In this document: positions 17,700 through 25,807 of the stretch, piece after piece
Layout: each line of letters opens with the position of its first letter
How positions within the stretch are numbered: position 1 is the first letter of the stretch
DNA from: Sphaerotilus montanus
GTDB taxonomy: Bacteria; Pseudomonadota; Gammaproteobacteria; Burkholderiales; Burkholderiaceae_C
Assembly (NCBI RefSeq): GCF_013410775.1
Contig: NZ_JACCFH010000001.1
Coordinates: 682,001 to 746,000, forward strand
Direction: 5' to 3'
Length of the DNA: 64,000 bases
Notes under the pieces: generated by a model
The model's input: only the letters and a program-made list of their open reading frames with translations
Database searches by the model: none
What the model was told of the DNA's origin: nothing
Program-made: the position numbers and the translations under genes

Positions 17700-19196
17700 T
17701 TACCGCATACGCTGCACCAGCCAGCGCACCTTGTCCAGCGCCGCCATCGCCTGCGCCACCGCCTCGGCGCGCCCCTGTGGCGACCGGGCGGCATCCACCA
17801 CCGTGCGGGCGCTGGCACACAGGCGCAATGCACTGACGGGCTGCCCGTCACGCTGGCCACAGGCGACCGGCTGACCGAGCTGGAAGCGCATCGCGGCCAG
17901 CGGTGGATCACCGACGCCCGCATCGCCCTGCGCCAGCGCGCGGTGCAGATCCACCATCTCGCTCAGGCGCAGCGGCGTGCGGCGACCGTCCGCGCCACGG
18001 CGGTAGACGAGGAAGGGGAAGATGGTCTGGTGCCGGTCCCAGCGGCCACCGGACCAGCGGCCACCCCGCGCGCCGTCGAGCGGCGCGACCGGCACCACCC
18101 CGAAGGTCGCGTCCGAGCGCAGCCGCTCGCCCACGGCCTGTCCCCAGCCCTGCAGGAAGCGGTCGACGAGCGGCTCCGGCACCGCGCGAAAGCGCTGCAG
18201 CTCCACCAGCGCGGCCTGCCAGCGCAGCAGCAGGCCGGGGTTGGGTTCGTCGTCCAGCACCTCGGCGGCCGGCCAGTGGTCCGGCCAGAAGCTGCGGGCG
18301 GTATAGAGGCGCAGGGCCTGCAGCGGGCGCTTGCGCGTGCGGCGGGCCAGCGCGGGCGGCAGCAGCAGCGCACCGCAGAAGGCCGGTCCGGTGACAAACT
18401 TGGACCCCGTGATCGCCACCATGAAATCCTGCGCCAGATAGTCGGCCAGCGACGCGGGAGCCAGCCGGTACTGGCAGGCATCGACCAGCACCTCCAGCCG
18501 GTCCCCGTGGCGCTGCTGCAGCCGGGCAGCACAGGCCACCGACGGCGCGAGCAGGCCCGTCTTGGACAGATCCGTCAGCACCAGCAGGCAGCGGCGCCCG
18601 GCGCGGAGCACTTGCTCCACCGCGTCCGCGACATCGGCATCGACCGTGTCCGCGCTGCGCAGCGTGCCGTCCGGATGGCGCAGCGCGATCTCCAGCGGCT
18701 CGCACGGCGTCTGCGCCGAGATCGGCGCCCCCCGGGACACCGCCTGCCCCTGGCAGGTGCCGGCCGCGAAGTGGCGCCCCGCCAGCGCGGCGGGCACCCC
18801 ACTGCCCGTCTCGGTGGCCTCGGCCATCACGGCCTGCACGGCCACGCCGGGCTCGCGCGCAGCCAGCTGGGTGGCGAAGAGGTGCAGATCGGTGCCGGAG
18901 GCGGCCAGCACCACCTCGGTGCCGGGCACGGTGTCGGCGCCGCTGATCTGCAGCAGCGCGCGCCGCAGGCGGGCCGCCTCGGCGGCATGGCCTGCGGGCC
19001 GCTGGTGCAGCCGGATGCACAGCGCAGTGACCGCCTCGAAGGCGGCCCCGGAGATCACCGATGCCGTCGAGGAGCCGAGCGCCACCAGTCCGGGATCCGG
19101 ATGCGGCGGGCAGCCATAGGCATTGGCCCCCGCGCCGCCCAGCGTGATGCGGGCATCGCCCCCCTCGGTGAGGGCCTGTGCAGCGGTCATGTGCAT
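17700..19196 (-). CDS. Fold-type I PLP-dependent enzyme (class V aminotransferase/desulfurase-like), unknown substrate
   Basis: 498 residues (start ATG 19196, with another Met two codons on; GAGGGA about 10 bp upstream). The PLP fold is shown by VLTDLSKTGLLAP, the cofactor-anchoring LVDACQYRL and the likely Schiff-base Lys in ITGSKFVTGPAFCG (Lys 266). The N-terminal GANAYGCPPHP and GSSTASVIS resemble a substrate or phosphate-binding entry. Overall it resembles kynureninase/cysteine desulfurase-fold enzymes but without the desulfurase Cys loop that I can identify. It is the last gene of a minus-strand run with an ATP-grasp protein (12-bp gap) and a PLP decarboxylase, so a role in modifying or assembling an amino-acid-derived product is an inference. 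Confidence 0.72.
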   Translation of the reverse strand: MHMTAAQALTEGGDARITLGGAGANAYGCPPHPDPGLVALGSSTASVISGAAFEAVTALCIRLHQRPAGHAAEAARLRRALLQISGADTVPGTEVVLAASGTDLHLFATQLAAREPGVAVQAVMAEATETGSGVPAALAGRHFAAGTCQGQAVSRGAPISAQTPCEPLEIALRHPDGTLRSADTVDADVADAVEQVLRAGRRCLLVLTDLSKTGLLAPSVACAARLQQRHGDRLEVLVDACQYRLAPASLADYLAQDFMVAITGSKFVTGPAFCGALLLPPALARRTRKRPLQALRLYTARSFWPDHWPAAEVLDDEPNPGLLLRWQAALVELQRFRAVPEPLVDRFLQGWGQAVGERLRSDATFGVVPVAPLDGARGGRWSGGRWDRHQTIFPFLVYRRGADGRRTPLRLSEMVDLHRALAQGDAGVGDPPLAAMRFQLGQPVACGQRDGQPVSALRLCASARTVVDAARSPQGRAEAVAQAMAALDKVRWLVQRMR

Positions 19197-19208
19197 GCGA
19201 CCAGTCCC

Positions 19209-20465
19209 TCAGGCGGGTGATGCCGAACGCGCCGCGACCGCGCGGCCCAGCAGGGCGCGGAAGGCCGCACGCACCTTCTCCATCGCCGGCCGCTTGTAGG
19301 GGAACAGATCGGGCGGATCCATGGAGTGCACCGCCGCGCCGGGGTCCACCTCGAACACGAGCAGCTCGCCCGTCGGCATCTCGGCGCAGTCGATGACGAG
19401 GTAGTCCAGGCCGATGCGTTCGCTGATGCCCTGCAGCGCCGCAGCGTGGCGGCGGGCGAAGCCGGTGTCGAAGTCGGCCATGAAGCGCTCCTCCTCGGCA
19501 CGCTTGGCGGCGCACTCGGTCATGCCGGCGTTGAGGTAATGCACCATCCAGTGCGAGGACACGCCGAGGTGCACGGCGTAGGGAACCCCGTCCACCAGCA
19601 CGACGCGGAATTTGCGGAACTGCCCGTCGGCGCTGGCGTAGTCGATGAAGGGGGACAGGAAAAACTCGGCATCCGGCATCGTGGCGAGGTACTGCGCCAG
19701 TGCGCAGGGCGAGGACACCTTCTCCAGACCGTGACCGGCGTGGGAGTCGACCGGCCGGACGATGAGCGGCCAGTCCCCATCCGATAGCCAGCGGGATGGT
19801 GCGGCCTCGCAACGCACCAGTTGCTGCAGCATCGACCGGTTGGCACGGATGGTGTCGGGGATGTACAGGCCCGGCACGCCCTGCAGCACGGCACAGGCCT
19901 CGGTACGCGCCGTGCGCAGCGTGCGGTCGGGATGGTTGATCACGGACGGCCCCCAGCCCGTGCACGCCTGCGACAGGTCTTCGAGCAGGCCCCGCACCGG
20001 ATCGGACTCGGACACCGCGATCCACAGCGCGTCGTGCGGTGGCAACCAGGTCGGCAGCGCTTCGCCGGGCCGCACGTAGAGCATGGTCAGCGCCACGTCC
20101 GAGCGTTCGGCGAGAAACGCCAGCGGCGCGTTGGTCATCAGGTCACCGGGGGTCATCACCGCCAGCAGGCGCAGCGCGGGTGCGTGGTCGGCGGGCAGAT
20201 GGTAGACCCGGTGGCAGTCGATCGCCTGGTCCTGGGTGGCGAGCCCCACCTCGCGCAGGCCCTGCAACAGCAGGATGGTCGACAGGTCCATCAGCGCGTT
20301 GGCGTCGTGTTCGTCGTCGGTGGCGCGCGCGATGAGGGTCTGGGCCAGCGGGATGAGGTCGGTGCCCTGGAAGGCCATCGCCATCAGGCGGGCCAGACCC
20401 ATCAGCGGGGGAAGCGCGACAGCGGTGGTGGCACGGGGCTGGAACTCGATGCAGGGCATGTTCAT
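19209..20465 (-). CDS. ATP-grasp ligase with helical N-terminal region, unknown product
   Basis: 418 residues. Residues about 35-75 are helical and TPR-like (DANALMDLSTILLLQGLREVG). A Rossmann-like pre-ATP-grasp part follows (RLLAVMTPGDLMTNAPLAFL). The ATP-grasp domain has the glycine-rich loop LIVRPVDSHAGHGLEKV, the strand RKFRVVLVDGVPYAVH and the metal/ATP site VFEVDPGAAVHSMDP, where the usual Glu-x-Asn is Glu-x-Asp. Such enzymes form amide or peptide bonds via acyl phosphates. Its start overlaps the decarboxylase stop as ATGA and the next gene follows after 12 bp, so all three should be one transcript. The carboxylate and amine substrates are not known. Confidence 0.78.
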   Translation of the reverse strand: MNMPCIEFQPRATTAVALPPLMGLARLMAMAFQGTDLIPLAQTLIARATDDEHDANALMDLSTILLLQGLREVGLATQDQAIDCHRVYHLPADHAPALRLLAVMTPGDLMTNAPLAFLAERSDVALTMLYVRPGEALPTWLPPHDALWIAVSESDPVRGLLEDLSQACTGWGPSVINHPDRTLRTARTEACAVLQGVPGLYIPDTIRANRSMLQQLVRCEAAPSRWLSDGDWPLIVRPVDSHAGHGLEKVSSPCALAQYLATMPDAEFFLSPFIDYASADGQFRKFRVVLVDGVPYAVHLGVSSHWMVHYLNAGMTECAAKRAEEERFMADFDTGFARRHAAALQGISERIGLDYLVIDCAEMPTGELLVFEVDPGAAVHSMDPPDLFPYKRPAMEKVRAAFRALLGRAVAARSASPA

Positions 20466-21991
20466 GGTGTGGTCTCGAGAGGGAACGAGGGATCAGGCAG
20501 ACGGGTGGTGGCGGCCAGTCGAACGCGGCGCGCACCCAGGCGCAGCACGGCATCGAGCAGGACATCGAGGTCGGACGCCACGGTGCGGTGGTTGACCAGC
20601 GCGACGCGGATGGCGGTGCGGCCGCCGACCGTGGTCGTGGACGGCACGGCGATGCCGGACTCCTGCAGATCGGCGACCAGTTCGGTGTTGAGGCGGTCGA
20701 CCTGTGCGGCGCTCAGCCCGCTGGCGGGATCGGCGTAGCGGAAGCAGACGATGTTCAGCGCCACCGGCGCCAGCCGTTCCAGCAGGGGGTGGGCGTCGAT
20801 GCGGTCCTTCAACCGCTGCGCCAGCCGGCAGGAATGGCCGATGGCGGCGCCGAGCCGCTCGGTGCCGTGGGTGACGAGCGTGAACCAGACCTTGAGGGCG
20901 CGGAAGCCGCGCGACAGGTCCGGGCCGAGGTCGCAGGGCCACGGCGAGCCGGCGGCCAGCCCGCGCGGATGGCGCGCGAGGTAGGCCGCGGGCGAGGCGA
21001 AGGCGGCGAGCTGGTCGGCCTGGTCGCGCACGAGGATGAAGCCGGCGTCGTAGGGCACCTGGCCCCACTTGTGGAAGTCGAGCGCGATCGAGTCGGCGCG
21101 TTCGATGCCGCGCAGCCGCGGCGCGATCTCCGGCGCGAGCATGCCCAGCGCGCCGAACGCGCCATCGACGTGGAACCACATCTGCTGCCGCTCGGCCACG
21201 GTGGCGAGCGCGTCCAGATCGTCCACGGCGCCCGTGTCCACCGTGCCGGCCGTGCCGACGACGAGGAAGGGGCGCAGGCCGGCGGCCCGGTCCGCGGCGA
21301 TCAGCGACTCCAGCGCCACCAGGTCCATGCGGTGGTCGGCATCGACCGGCACGTGGCGCAGCGCCTGCGTGCCCAGCCCGCTGATGGCAAAGGCCTGCGC
21401 GACACAGCCGTGCGCGCTGGCGGCGGTGTAGGCGACGAGGGGGCGGCCCAGCGACGGGTCGGCCACGCCGGTCTCGCGCGAGCCGACGCCGAGCGCCCGC
21501 GTGCGCGCCACGAGCACGCCGATCAGGTTGGCCATCGACGAGCCGGTGACCAGCAGCCCGCCCGCGGTGGCGGGGAATGCGAACAGGTCGCGCATCCAGC
21601 GCACGATCTGGCGCTCGACTTCGAGCGGCATCTGGTCGCGTCCGCCGAGGTTGGCGTTCAGACCGGCGGCCAGCATCTCGGCCAGCATGCCTTCGACCGT
21701 GCCCCCGCCATGCACCCAGCCCATGAAGCGCGGGTGCGTGTTGCCGACCGCGTAGGGCAGCACCTGGGTCATGAAGCGCCCGTGCGCCTCGGCCAGCGCG
21801 ACAGGCGCGGCCGGCAGCGGTGCGTCGAACGCGGCCCGCACCTCGGCCGGGATCGGCTGCCAGACCGGCCGCTCGCGGATCTGCGCCAGATGGTCGAACA
21901 GGTCGTCGAGCATGCGGTGGCCCTGCGCCCGCACGGCGGACCAGTCGGACGGGCTGGCGGGGTCCAGCGAAAAGGATTCAAGTTCTGGCAT
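20462..21991 (-). CDS. Group II PLP-dependent amino-acid decarboxylase
   Basis: 509 residues from the ATG at 21991; an in-frame ATG at 22051 gives an unlikely leader. Family marks are the N-terminal NTHPRFMGWVHGGGTVEGML, GLLVTGSSMANLIGVLVART, the PLP-stacking region SAHGCVAQAF, AGTVDTGAVDDL, HVDGAFG and the PLP Lys in ALDFHKWGQVPYDAG (about Lys 308). The closest named relatives are aromatic-L-amino-acid, glutamate and 2,4-diaminobutyrate decarboxylases; I cannot choose the substrate. It would release CO2 and give an amine, which the coupled downstream ATP-grasp enzyme could use. It lies 104 bp after a D-threonine aldolase-like gene on the same strand. Confidence 0.88.
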   Translation of the reverse strand: MPELESFSLDPASPSDWSAVRAQGHRMLDDLFDHLAQIRERPVWQPIPAEVRAAFDAPLPAAPVALAEAHGRFMTQVLPYAVGNTHPRFMGWVHGGGTVEGMLAEMLAAGLNANLGGRDQMPLEVERQIVRWMRDLFAFPATAGGLLVTGSSMANLIGVLVARTRALGVGSRETGVADPSLGRPLVAYTAASAHGCVAQAFAISGLGTQALRHVPVDADHRMDLVALESLIAADRAAGLRPFLVVGTAGTVDTGAVDDLDALATVAERQQMWFHVDGAFGALGMLAPEIAPRLRGIERADSIALDFHKWGQVPYDAGFILVRDQADQLAAFASPAAYLARHPRGLAAGSPWPCDLGPDLSRGFRALKVWFTLVTHGTERLGAAIGHSCRLAQRLKDRIDAHPLLERLAPVALNIVCFRYADPASGLSAAQVDRLNTELVADLQESGIAVPSTTTVGGRTAIRVALVNHRTVASDLDVLLDAVLRLGARRVRLAATTRLPDPSFPLETTP

Positions 21992-22043
21992 GGGGTGACG
22001 ACACTCGGCGTCCCCCGAGCGTAGGGATACCCCCTGCGGCTGT

Positions 22044-22079
22044 CCGAACAAACAGGCCTGCGTTCAGGCCCCTGTTCGG
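22044..22079 (-). terminator. Hairpin between the aldolase-like and decarboxylase genes
   Basis: CCGAACA and TGTTCGG form an outer stem and shorter CAGG/CCTG pairs lie inside, giving a stable stem-loop in the 104-bp gap. There is no U-run, so it may be an attenuator, a Rho-dependent end or a processing site rather than a full terminator. Confidence 0.4.
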
Positions 22080-22095
22080 TCCGCTGCCCGGTCCG

Positions 22096-23244
22096 TTACC
22101 AGCCCATGAACCGCGGCCAGCGCGCCCGCACCTGCCCGTCCGCATCGACCACCGCATAAGCCGGGTGCTGGGCCGCCGTCGCGCAGACATGCTGCGGCAG
22201 GATGCGCAGCAGCGTGCCCACCGGCACGTCGAGCAGGCGGGCCGTGTCGCCGCTGCGGTGGGCGATCAGGCCATGCTCCTGGTTCGCCGCGGCCACGATC
22301 CAGTCGCCGCCGCCGATCGGCTGGCCATCGGCATCGCAGACGAGACCGAGTCCGTGGTCGGTGAACTCCCCCGCCAGCCCGCGGTCGCGCGACAGCGCCA
22401 TCCAGCCCGCATCCACCAGCGTCCAGCCCCGGTCGCGGCGGTGGCCGATCACGCTGGTGAGCACCGAGACGGCGATCTCGTCGACGCTGCACACGCCCAG
22501 CGCTTCCATCATCAGGTCATGGAAGACGAACACGCCGGGCCGCGCCTCGGTCACGCCGTCGAGCCGCTCGGCGAACAGCGCCGTCGGCGTGGCGCCGACG
22601 CTGACCACCGGCGCGTCGAAGCCGGCCGCCCGCAGCCGCTCGGCCGCGCGCACGGCCCCGGCGCGTTCCTGCTCGGCCATCGCGCGCAGCGCCTCGGCGC
22701 CGTGGCAGTGGTACGACCCGCCGCAATGGGTCAGCACGCCGCGCAGCCGCACACCCGGCCCGACCAGCGCCGCAGCGATGTCGAGCAGCTCGGGGGCCTC
22801 GGGCGGCAAGCCGGCGCGCTGGCCGTCGGTGTCGATCTCGATCAGCACCGCCACCGGCGTCGGCCAGTCTGCGGACGCCGCCGACAGCGCCCGCGCCGCG
22901 TCCACGCTGTCGAGGATCACCGTCAGCGCCACGCCCCGGTCGAGCAGCCGGCGCACATGGGCACACTTGTTCGGCGTCAGGCCGACCGCGTAGGTGATGT
23001 CGGTCCAGCCGTGGTCGGCGAACTGGTCGGCCTCGCGCAGCGTCGACACCGTGATCGGGCCGGGTGGCGCGCCCTCGCCGTCCGTGGCCCGGGCGACCTC
23101 GATGCACTTGGCGGTCTTCACGTGCGGGCGCAGCGTGACACCGAGCGCGGCCATGCGCGTTTTCATGCGGGCGATGTTGGCGTGCAGGCGCGGCGCGTCG
23201 AGCAGGAGCGCGGGGGTTTCGAGGGCGGTCAGGGTGGTGTTCAT
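22096..23244 (-). CDS. D-threonine aldolase/D-serine dehydratase-like enzyme (DSD1 family)
   Basis: 382 residues from the ATG at 23244. This is a fold-type III PLP enzyme: an alanine-racemase-like N-terminal barrel with ETPALLLD and the PLP Lys in LRPHVKTAK (Lys 43), the motif THCGGSYHCHG, and a C-terminal D-ser_dehydrat domain with the metal-binding His-x-Cys in LPQHVCAT. Members act on D-amino acids with a beta-hydroxyl, cleaving D-threonine-like substrates to glycine plus aldehyde or dehydrating D-serine; which reaction occurs here is not decidable. The start is only 27 bp from the divergent deaminase start. It may be co-transcribed with the decarboxylase operon, although a hairpin separates them. 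Confidence 0.88.
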   Translation of the reverse strand: MNTTLTALETPALLLDAPRLHANIARMKTRMAALGVTLRPHVKTAKCIEVARATDGEGAPPGPITVSTLREADQFADHGWTDITYAVGLTPNKCAHVRRLLDRGVALTVILDSVDAARALSAASADWPTPVAVLIEIDTDGQRAGLPPEAPELLDIAAALVGPGVRLRGVLTHCGGSYHCHGAEALRAMAEQERAGAVRAAERLRAAGFDAPVVSVGATPTALFAERLDGVTEARPGVFVFHDLMMEALGVCSVDEIAVSVLTSVIGHRRDRGWTLVDAGWMALSRDRGLAGEFTDHGLGLVCDADGQPIGGGDWIVAAANQEHGLIAHRSGDTARLLDVPVGTLLRILPQHVCATAAQHPAYAVVDADGQVRARWPRFMGW

Positions 23245-23271
23245 GGGCGCATTGTGGACAACAATGAATCC

Positions 23272-24723
23272 ATGAACACCCCGCACGCCCCCCTCCTGCT
23301 GGTGCATCAGGCCGACCTGATCGCCACCTTCGACGACACCCGCCGCGAGCTGCGCGGCGCGAGCCTGCTGATCCGTGGCGAGCAGATCGCGGCGGTCTAC
23401 GCGGCGGGCGAAGTGCCGGCGCAGGTGCTCGACGAGGTGCGCGCCTTTGGGGAGGTGATCGACGCGCGGGGCCATGTCGTCACGCCGGGGCGGGTGAACA
23501 CGCACCACCACATGTACCAGTCGCTCACCCGCGCCGTGCCCGCCGCGCAGAACGCCGAGCTGTTCGGCTGGTTGAAGACGCTCTACCCGATCTGGGCCGG
23601 GCTGACGCCGGAGATGGTGCAGGTCTCGACGCAGGTCGCCATGGCCGAGCTGCTGCTGTCGGGCTGCACGACGAGTTCGGACCACCTGTATATCTACCCG
23701 AACGGCGTCACGCTCGACCACCAGATCGAGGCGGCGCAGCAGGTCGGCATGCGCTTCCACGCCGCGCGGGGCAGCATGAGCGTGGGCGAGTCGGCGGGCG
23801 GGTTGCCGCCGGACCACCTCGTCGAGCGTGAGGAGGCGATCCTGGCCGACACGCAGCGGCTGATCGAGACCTACAACGACAACGGCCGCTACAGCCGGCT
23901 GCGCGTGGTGGCGGCGCCGTGTTCGCCGTTCTCGGTCAGCCGGGAGCTGATGCGCGACTCGGCGGCGCTGGCCCGCAGCCTCGGCGCGCGGATGCACACC
24001 CACCTGGCCGAGAACGACCACGACCTCGCCTACAGCCAGTTCAAGTTCGGCATGACGCCCACGGAGTACGCCGAGAGCGTCGGCTGGCTGGGCGAGGACG
24101 TGTGGCACGCGCACTGCGTCAAGCTCGACGCGCACGGCCTGGCCCGCTTCGCCGCGACCGGCACGGGGGTCGCGCACTGCCCGTGCAGCAACATGCGGCT
24201 GGCCTCGGGCATCGCGCCGATCCGGCGGATGCTGAACGCGGGCGTGCCGGTCGGCCTCGGCGTGGACGGCAGCGCGAGCAACGATGCGGCGCACCTGTTG
24301 AACGAGGCGCGTCAGGCGCTGCTGCTGGCGCGGGTCGGGCGGGCGATGCAGCCGCCGGAGAGGGACGCGGGCGGCGTGCTGCGCTACGGCTGCGACCTCG
24401 GGCCGGCGGAGATGACGGCGCGGGATGCGCTGGAAATCGCCACGCGGGGCGGCGCGAAGGTGCTGGGCCGGGATGACATCGGGCACCTGTCGGTGGGGAT
24501 GGCGGCCGATCTGGTGCTCTGGCCCACGGGCGGGCTGGCGATGGCCGGCGGCGCGGTGCATGACCCGCTGGCGGCGCTGCTGCTGTGCGCGAGTCCGTCG
24601 GTGGCGTGGAACATCGTCGGGGGGCGGGTGCTGGTGCGCGAGGGGGCGTTGACGACGGTGGATCTGGGGCCGCTGGTGGAGCGGCATGATCGGTTGGCGG
24701 TGGGGTTGGTGGGCGTGGACTGA
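23272..24723 (+). CDS. 8-oxoguanine deaminase/hydroxydechloroatrazine hydrolase-type amidohydrolase
   Basis: 483 residues from the ATG at 23272. Amidohydrolase metal motifs are NTHHHMYQSLTRAVPAAQ (HxH pair), RMHTHLAEN, HAHCVKLD, HCPCSNMRLASG and GLGVDGSASND. The HHHMYQSLTRA signature with AELFGWLKTLYPIWAGL is typical of the 8-oxoguanine deaminase group, relatives of AtzB, which turn 8-oxoguanine into uric acid and ammonia. The open frame extends 1.4 kb upstream but only as antisense to the aldolase-like gene. A base deaminase and a base-type ABC transporter lie 10 kb downstream, suggesting a purine salvage theme, but linkage is not shown. Confidence 0.9.
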   Translation: MNTPHAPLLLVHQADLIATFDDTRRELRGASLLIRGEQIAAVYAAGEVPAQVLDEVRAFGEVIDARGHVVTPGRVNTHHHMYQSLTRAVPAAQNAELFGWLKTLYPIWAGLTPEMVQVSTQVAMAELLLSGCTTSSDHLYIYPNGVTLDHQIEAAQQVGMRFHAARGSMSVGESAGGLPPDHLVEREEAILADTQRLIETYNDNGRYSRLRVVAAPCSPFSVSRELMRDSAALARSLGARMHTHLAENDHDLAYSQFKFGMTPTEYAESVGWLGEDVWHAHCVKLDAHGLARFAATGTGVAHCPCSNMRLASGIAPIRRMLNAGVPVGLGVDGSASNDAAHLLNEARQALLLARVGRAMQPPERDAGGVLRYGCDLGPAEMTARDALEIATRGGAKVLGRDDIGHLSVGMAADLVLWPTGGLAMAGGAVHDPLAALLLCASPSVAWNIVGGRVLVREGALTTVDLGPLVERHDRLAVGLVGVD

Positions 24724-24818
24724 AAATAGCAGATTGGGTATGCTAAGTGGCCTTGCGGCGGCGTATCGCGTTCAGCAGGTAACAGTTGGTTTTAGGCTAT
24801 TTATACGGATGGAGAACC

Positions 24819-24926
24819 ATGCAGGAGCCAGAAAAAACTCAACGGCGAAAGGGATTTGCGATTTTTTGCTGGCGAGTTGATACTCAGCCTCACGGCTGTT
24901 TCGCCATCAAAGCGATGCGTCGATAA
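24819..24926 (+). CDS. Possible 35-residue small ORF before the TIR cassette
   Basis: ATG at 24819 with a well-spaced GGAGA at 24811-24815 opens 35 codons (start MQEPEKTQRRKGFAIF, end FAIKAMRR) ending in TAA at 24924-24926. It is basic, has two Cys and no recognised family. It lies in a 238-bp low-GC gap between the deaminase and the first TIR gene. The gap also holds an imperfect palindrome TAGCA-N9-TGCTA at 24727-24745 and a TATATT box at 24927-24932 that could drive the TIR genes. Expression is uncertain. Confidence 0.3.
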   Translation: MQEPEKTQRRKGFAIFCWRVDTQPHGCFAIKAMRR

Positions 24927-24961
24927 TATATTAGGCGTCAGAAATCACTTCCCAACAGACG

Positions 24962-25384
24962 ATGCGCAACAGACCACGCGTCTTCATCTCTCACGCATCA
25001 ACGGATGCTTGGGTCGCACGACAGATCGAGGCTCAGGTTCGAGCAGTCGGCGCGGACACTTTTCTTGACTGCGAACACATTCACCATGGTGACGACTTCG
25101 AGGACCGAATCATCACAGCTGCTGCCGATTGCACCGAGATGCTGGTTCTCTTCACCCCAACCGCAAGCGACAGAAAGTACGTCTGGCTGGAGATTGGCAT
25201 GTTCCTCGGTGCTAGGAAGCGGATCGTTGGGGCACTCTACGGAGTAAGGAAGGAAGATATCTCCACAGATCAATACACCCCAGTCGCGCTCAAGCGAATT
25301 GATTCTGTTGAGTTGAACAACATTGAATCATACTTCTCGGAGCTTGCACAAAGAGTTCAAGCGTGGGGAACGCCTCATGTCTGA
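24962..25384 (+). CDS. TIR-domain protein 1
   Basis: 140 residues, essentially a single TIR domain: RVFISHASTDAWVARQIEAQ (box 1 and first helix), FLDCEHIHHGDDFEDRI, then MLVLFTPTASDRKYVWLEIG with Glu 77 at the place of the NADase catalytic Glu, and RIVGALYGVRK. Bacterial TIR proteins cleave NAD+ or make cyclic-ADPR-type signals, often in anti-phage defence. Base composition (about half GC) and codon use are clearly different from the flanking genes, indicating transfer. The stop overlaps the next TIR gene by 8 bp. No obvious Shine-Dalgarno sequence precedes the ATG. Confidence 0.85.
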   Translation: MRNRPRVFISHASTDAWVARQIEAQVRAVGADTFLDCEHIHHGDDFEDRIITAAADCTEMLVLFTPTASDRKYVWLEIGMFLGARKRIVGALYGVRKEDISTDQYTPVALKRIDSVELNNIESYFSELAQRVQAWGTPHV

Positions 25385-25772
25385 CATCTATCTGTCTTAC
25401 TCACATCGAGATGCGGCCCGAGTTGCGCCAGTGGCGGCGGAACTGAGGAAGCTGGGCTTATCTGTATGGATGGACCAGGAGATTCAAGCCGGCGCTCACT
25501 GGATGGAGGAGATTGAGCGGGCACTCCACGAGTCGCCGCTCTTGGTCCTTTGCCTCACTCCTGACTACGTCGCTTCAAGTTGGGCAAACGTCGAGATCGG
25601 AGTTGCCATCAGCAGATCGAGAAGCGACGCTGCCCGCGTCGTGCCTGTCCTGTTTAGACCCACGATCGTCCCGATGCTTCTTCAATCAAAGATGTACATC
25701 GATGCTCGGGAACTAACCCCTCGGCTCCTCGCGGAGAAAATCAATGCGATCGCGCGCCAAACTGACCCCTAA
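25377..25772 (+). CDS. TIR-domain protein 2
   Basis: 131 residues from the ATG at 25377 inside the end of TIR 1. A compact TIR_2 domain: DIYLSYSHRDAARVAPVAAE, LGLSVWMDQEIQAGAHW, LLVLCLTPDYVASSWANVEI with Glu 73 as the catalytic candidate, and ARVVPVLFRPTIVP. It resembles the ThsB-like TIR proteins of Thoeris in layout, but no SIR2, macro or SLOG effector is adjacent. The overlap with TIR 1 suggests coupled translation and joint function. Confidence 0.85.
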   Translation: MSDIYLSYSHRDAARVAPVAAELRKLGLSVWMDQEIQAGAHWMEEIERALHESPLLVLCLTPDYVASSWANVEIGVAISRSRSDAARVVPVLFRPTIVPMLLQSKMYIDARELTPRLLAEKINAIARQTDP

Positions 25773-25807
25773 CTTTACGGTAGTCGTCATAAGAGGCCGC
25801 ACTCCCC

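Noticed and set aside
21820-23271. Long upstream extension of the 8-oxoguanine deaminase frame
   Set aside because: It is antisense to the aldolase-like and decarboxylase genes and has no conserved content; the amidohydrolase domain starts at 23272.
24962-25772. Canonical Thoeris system
   Set aside because: The TIR genes resemble ThsB-type proteins but no ThsA (SIR2-SLOG) or macro-TM effector gene lies within several kilobases.
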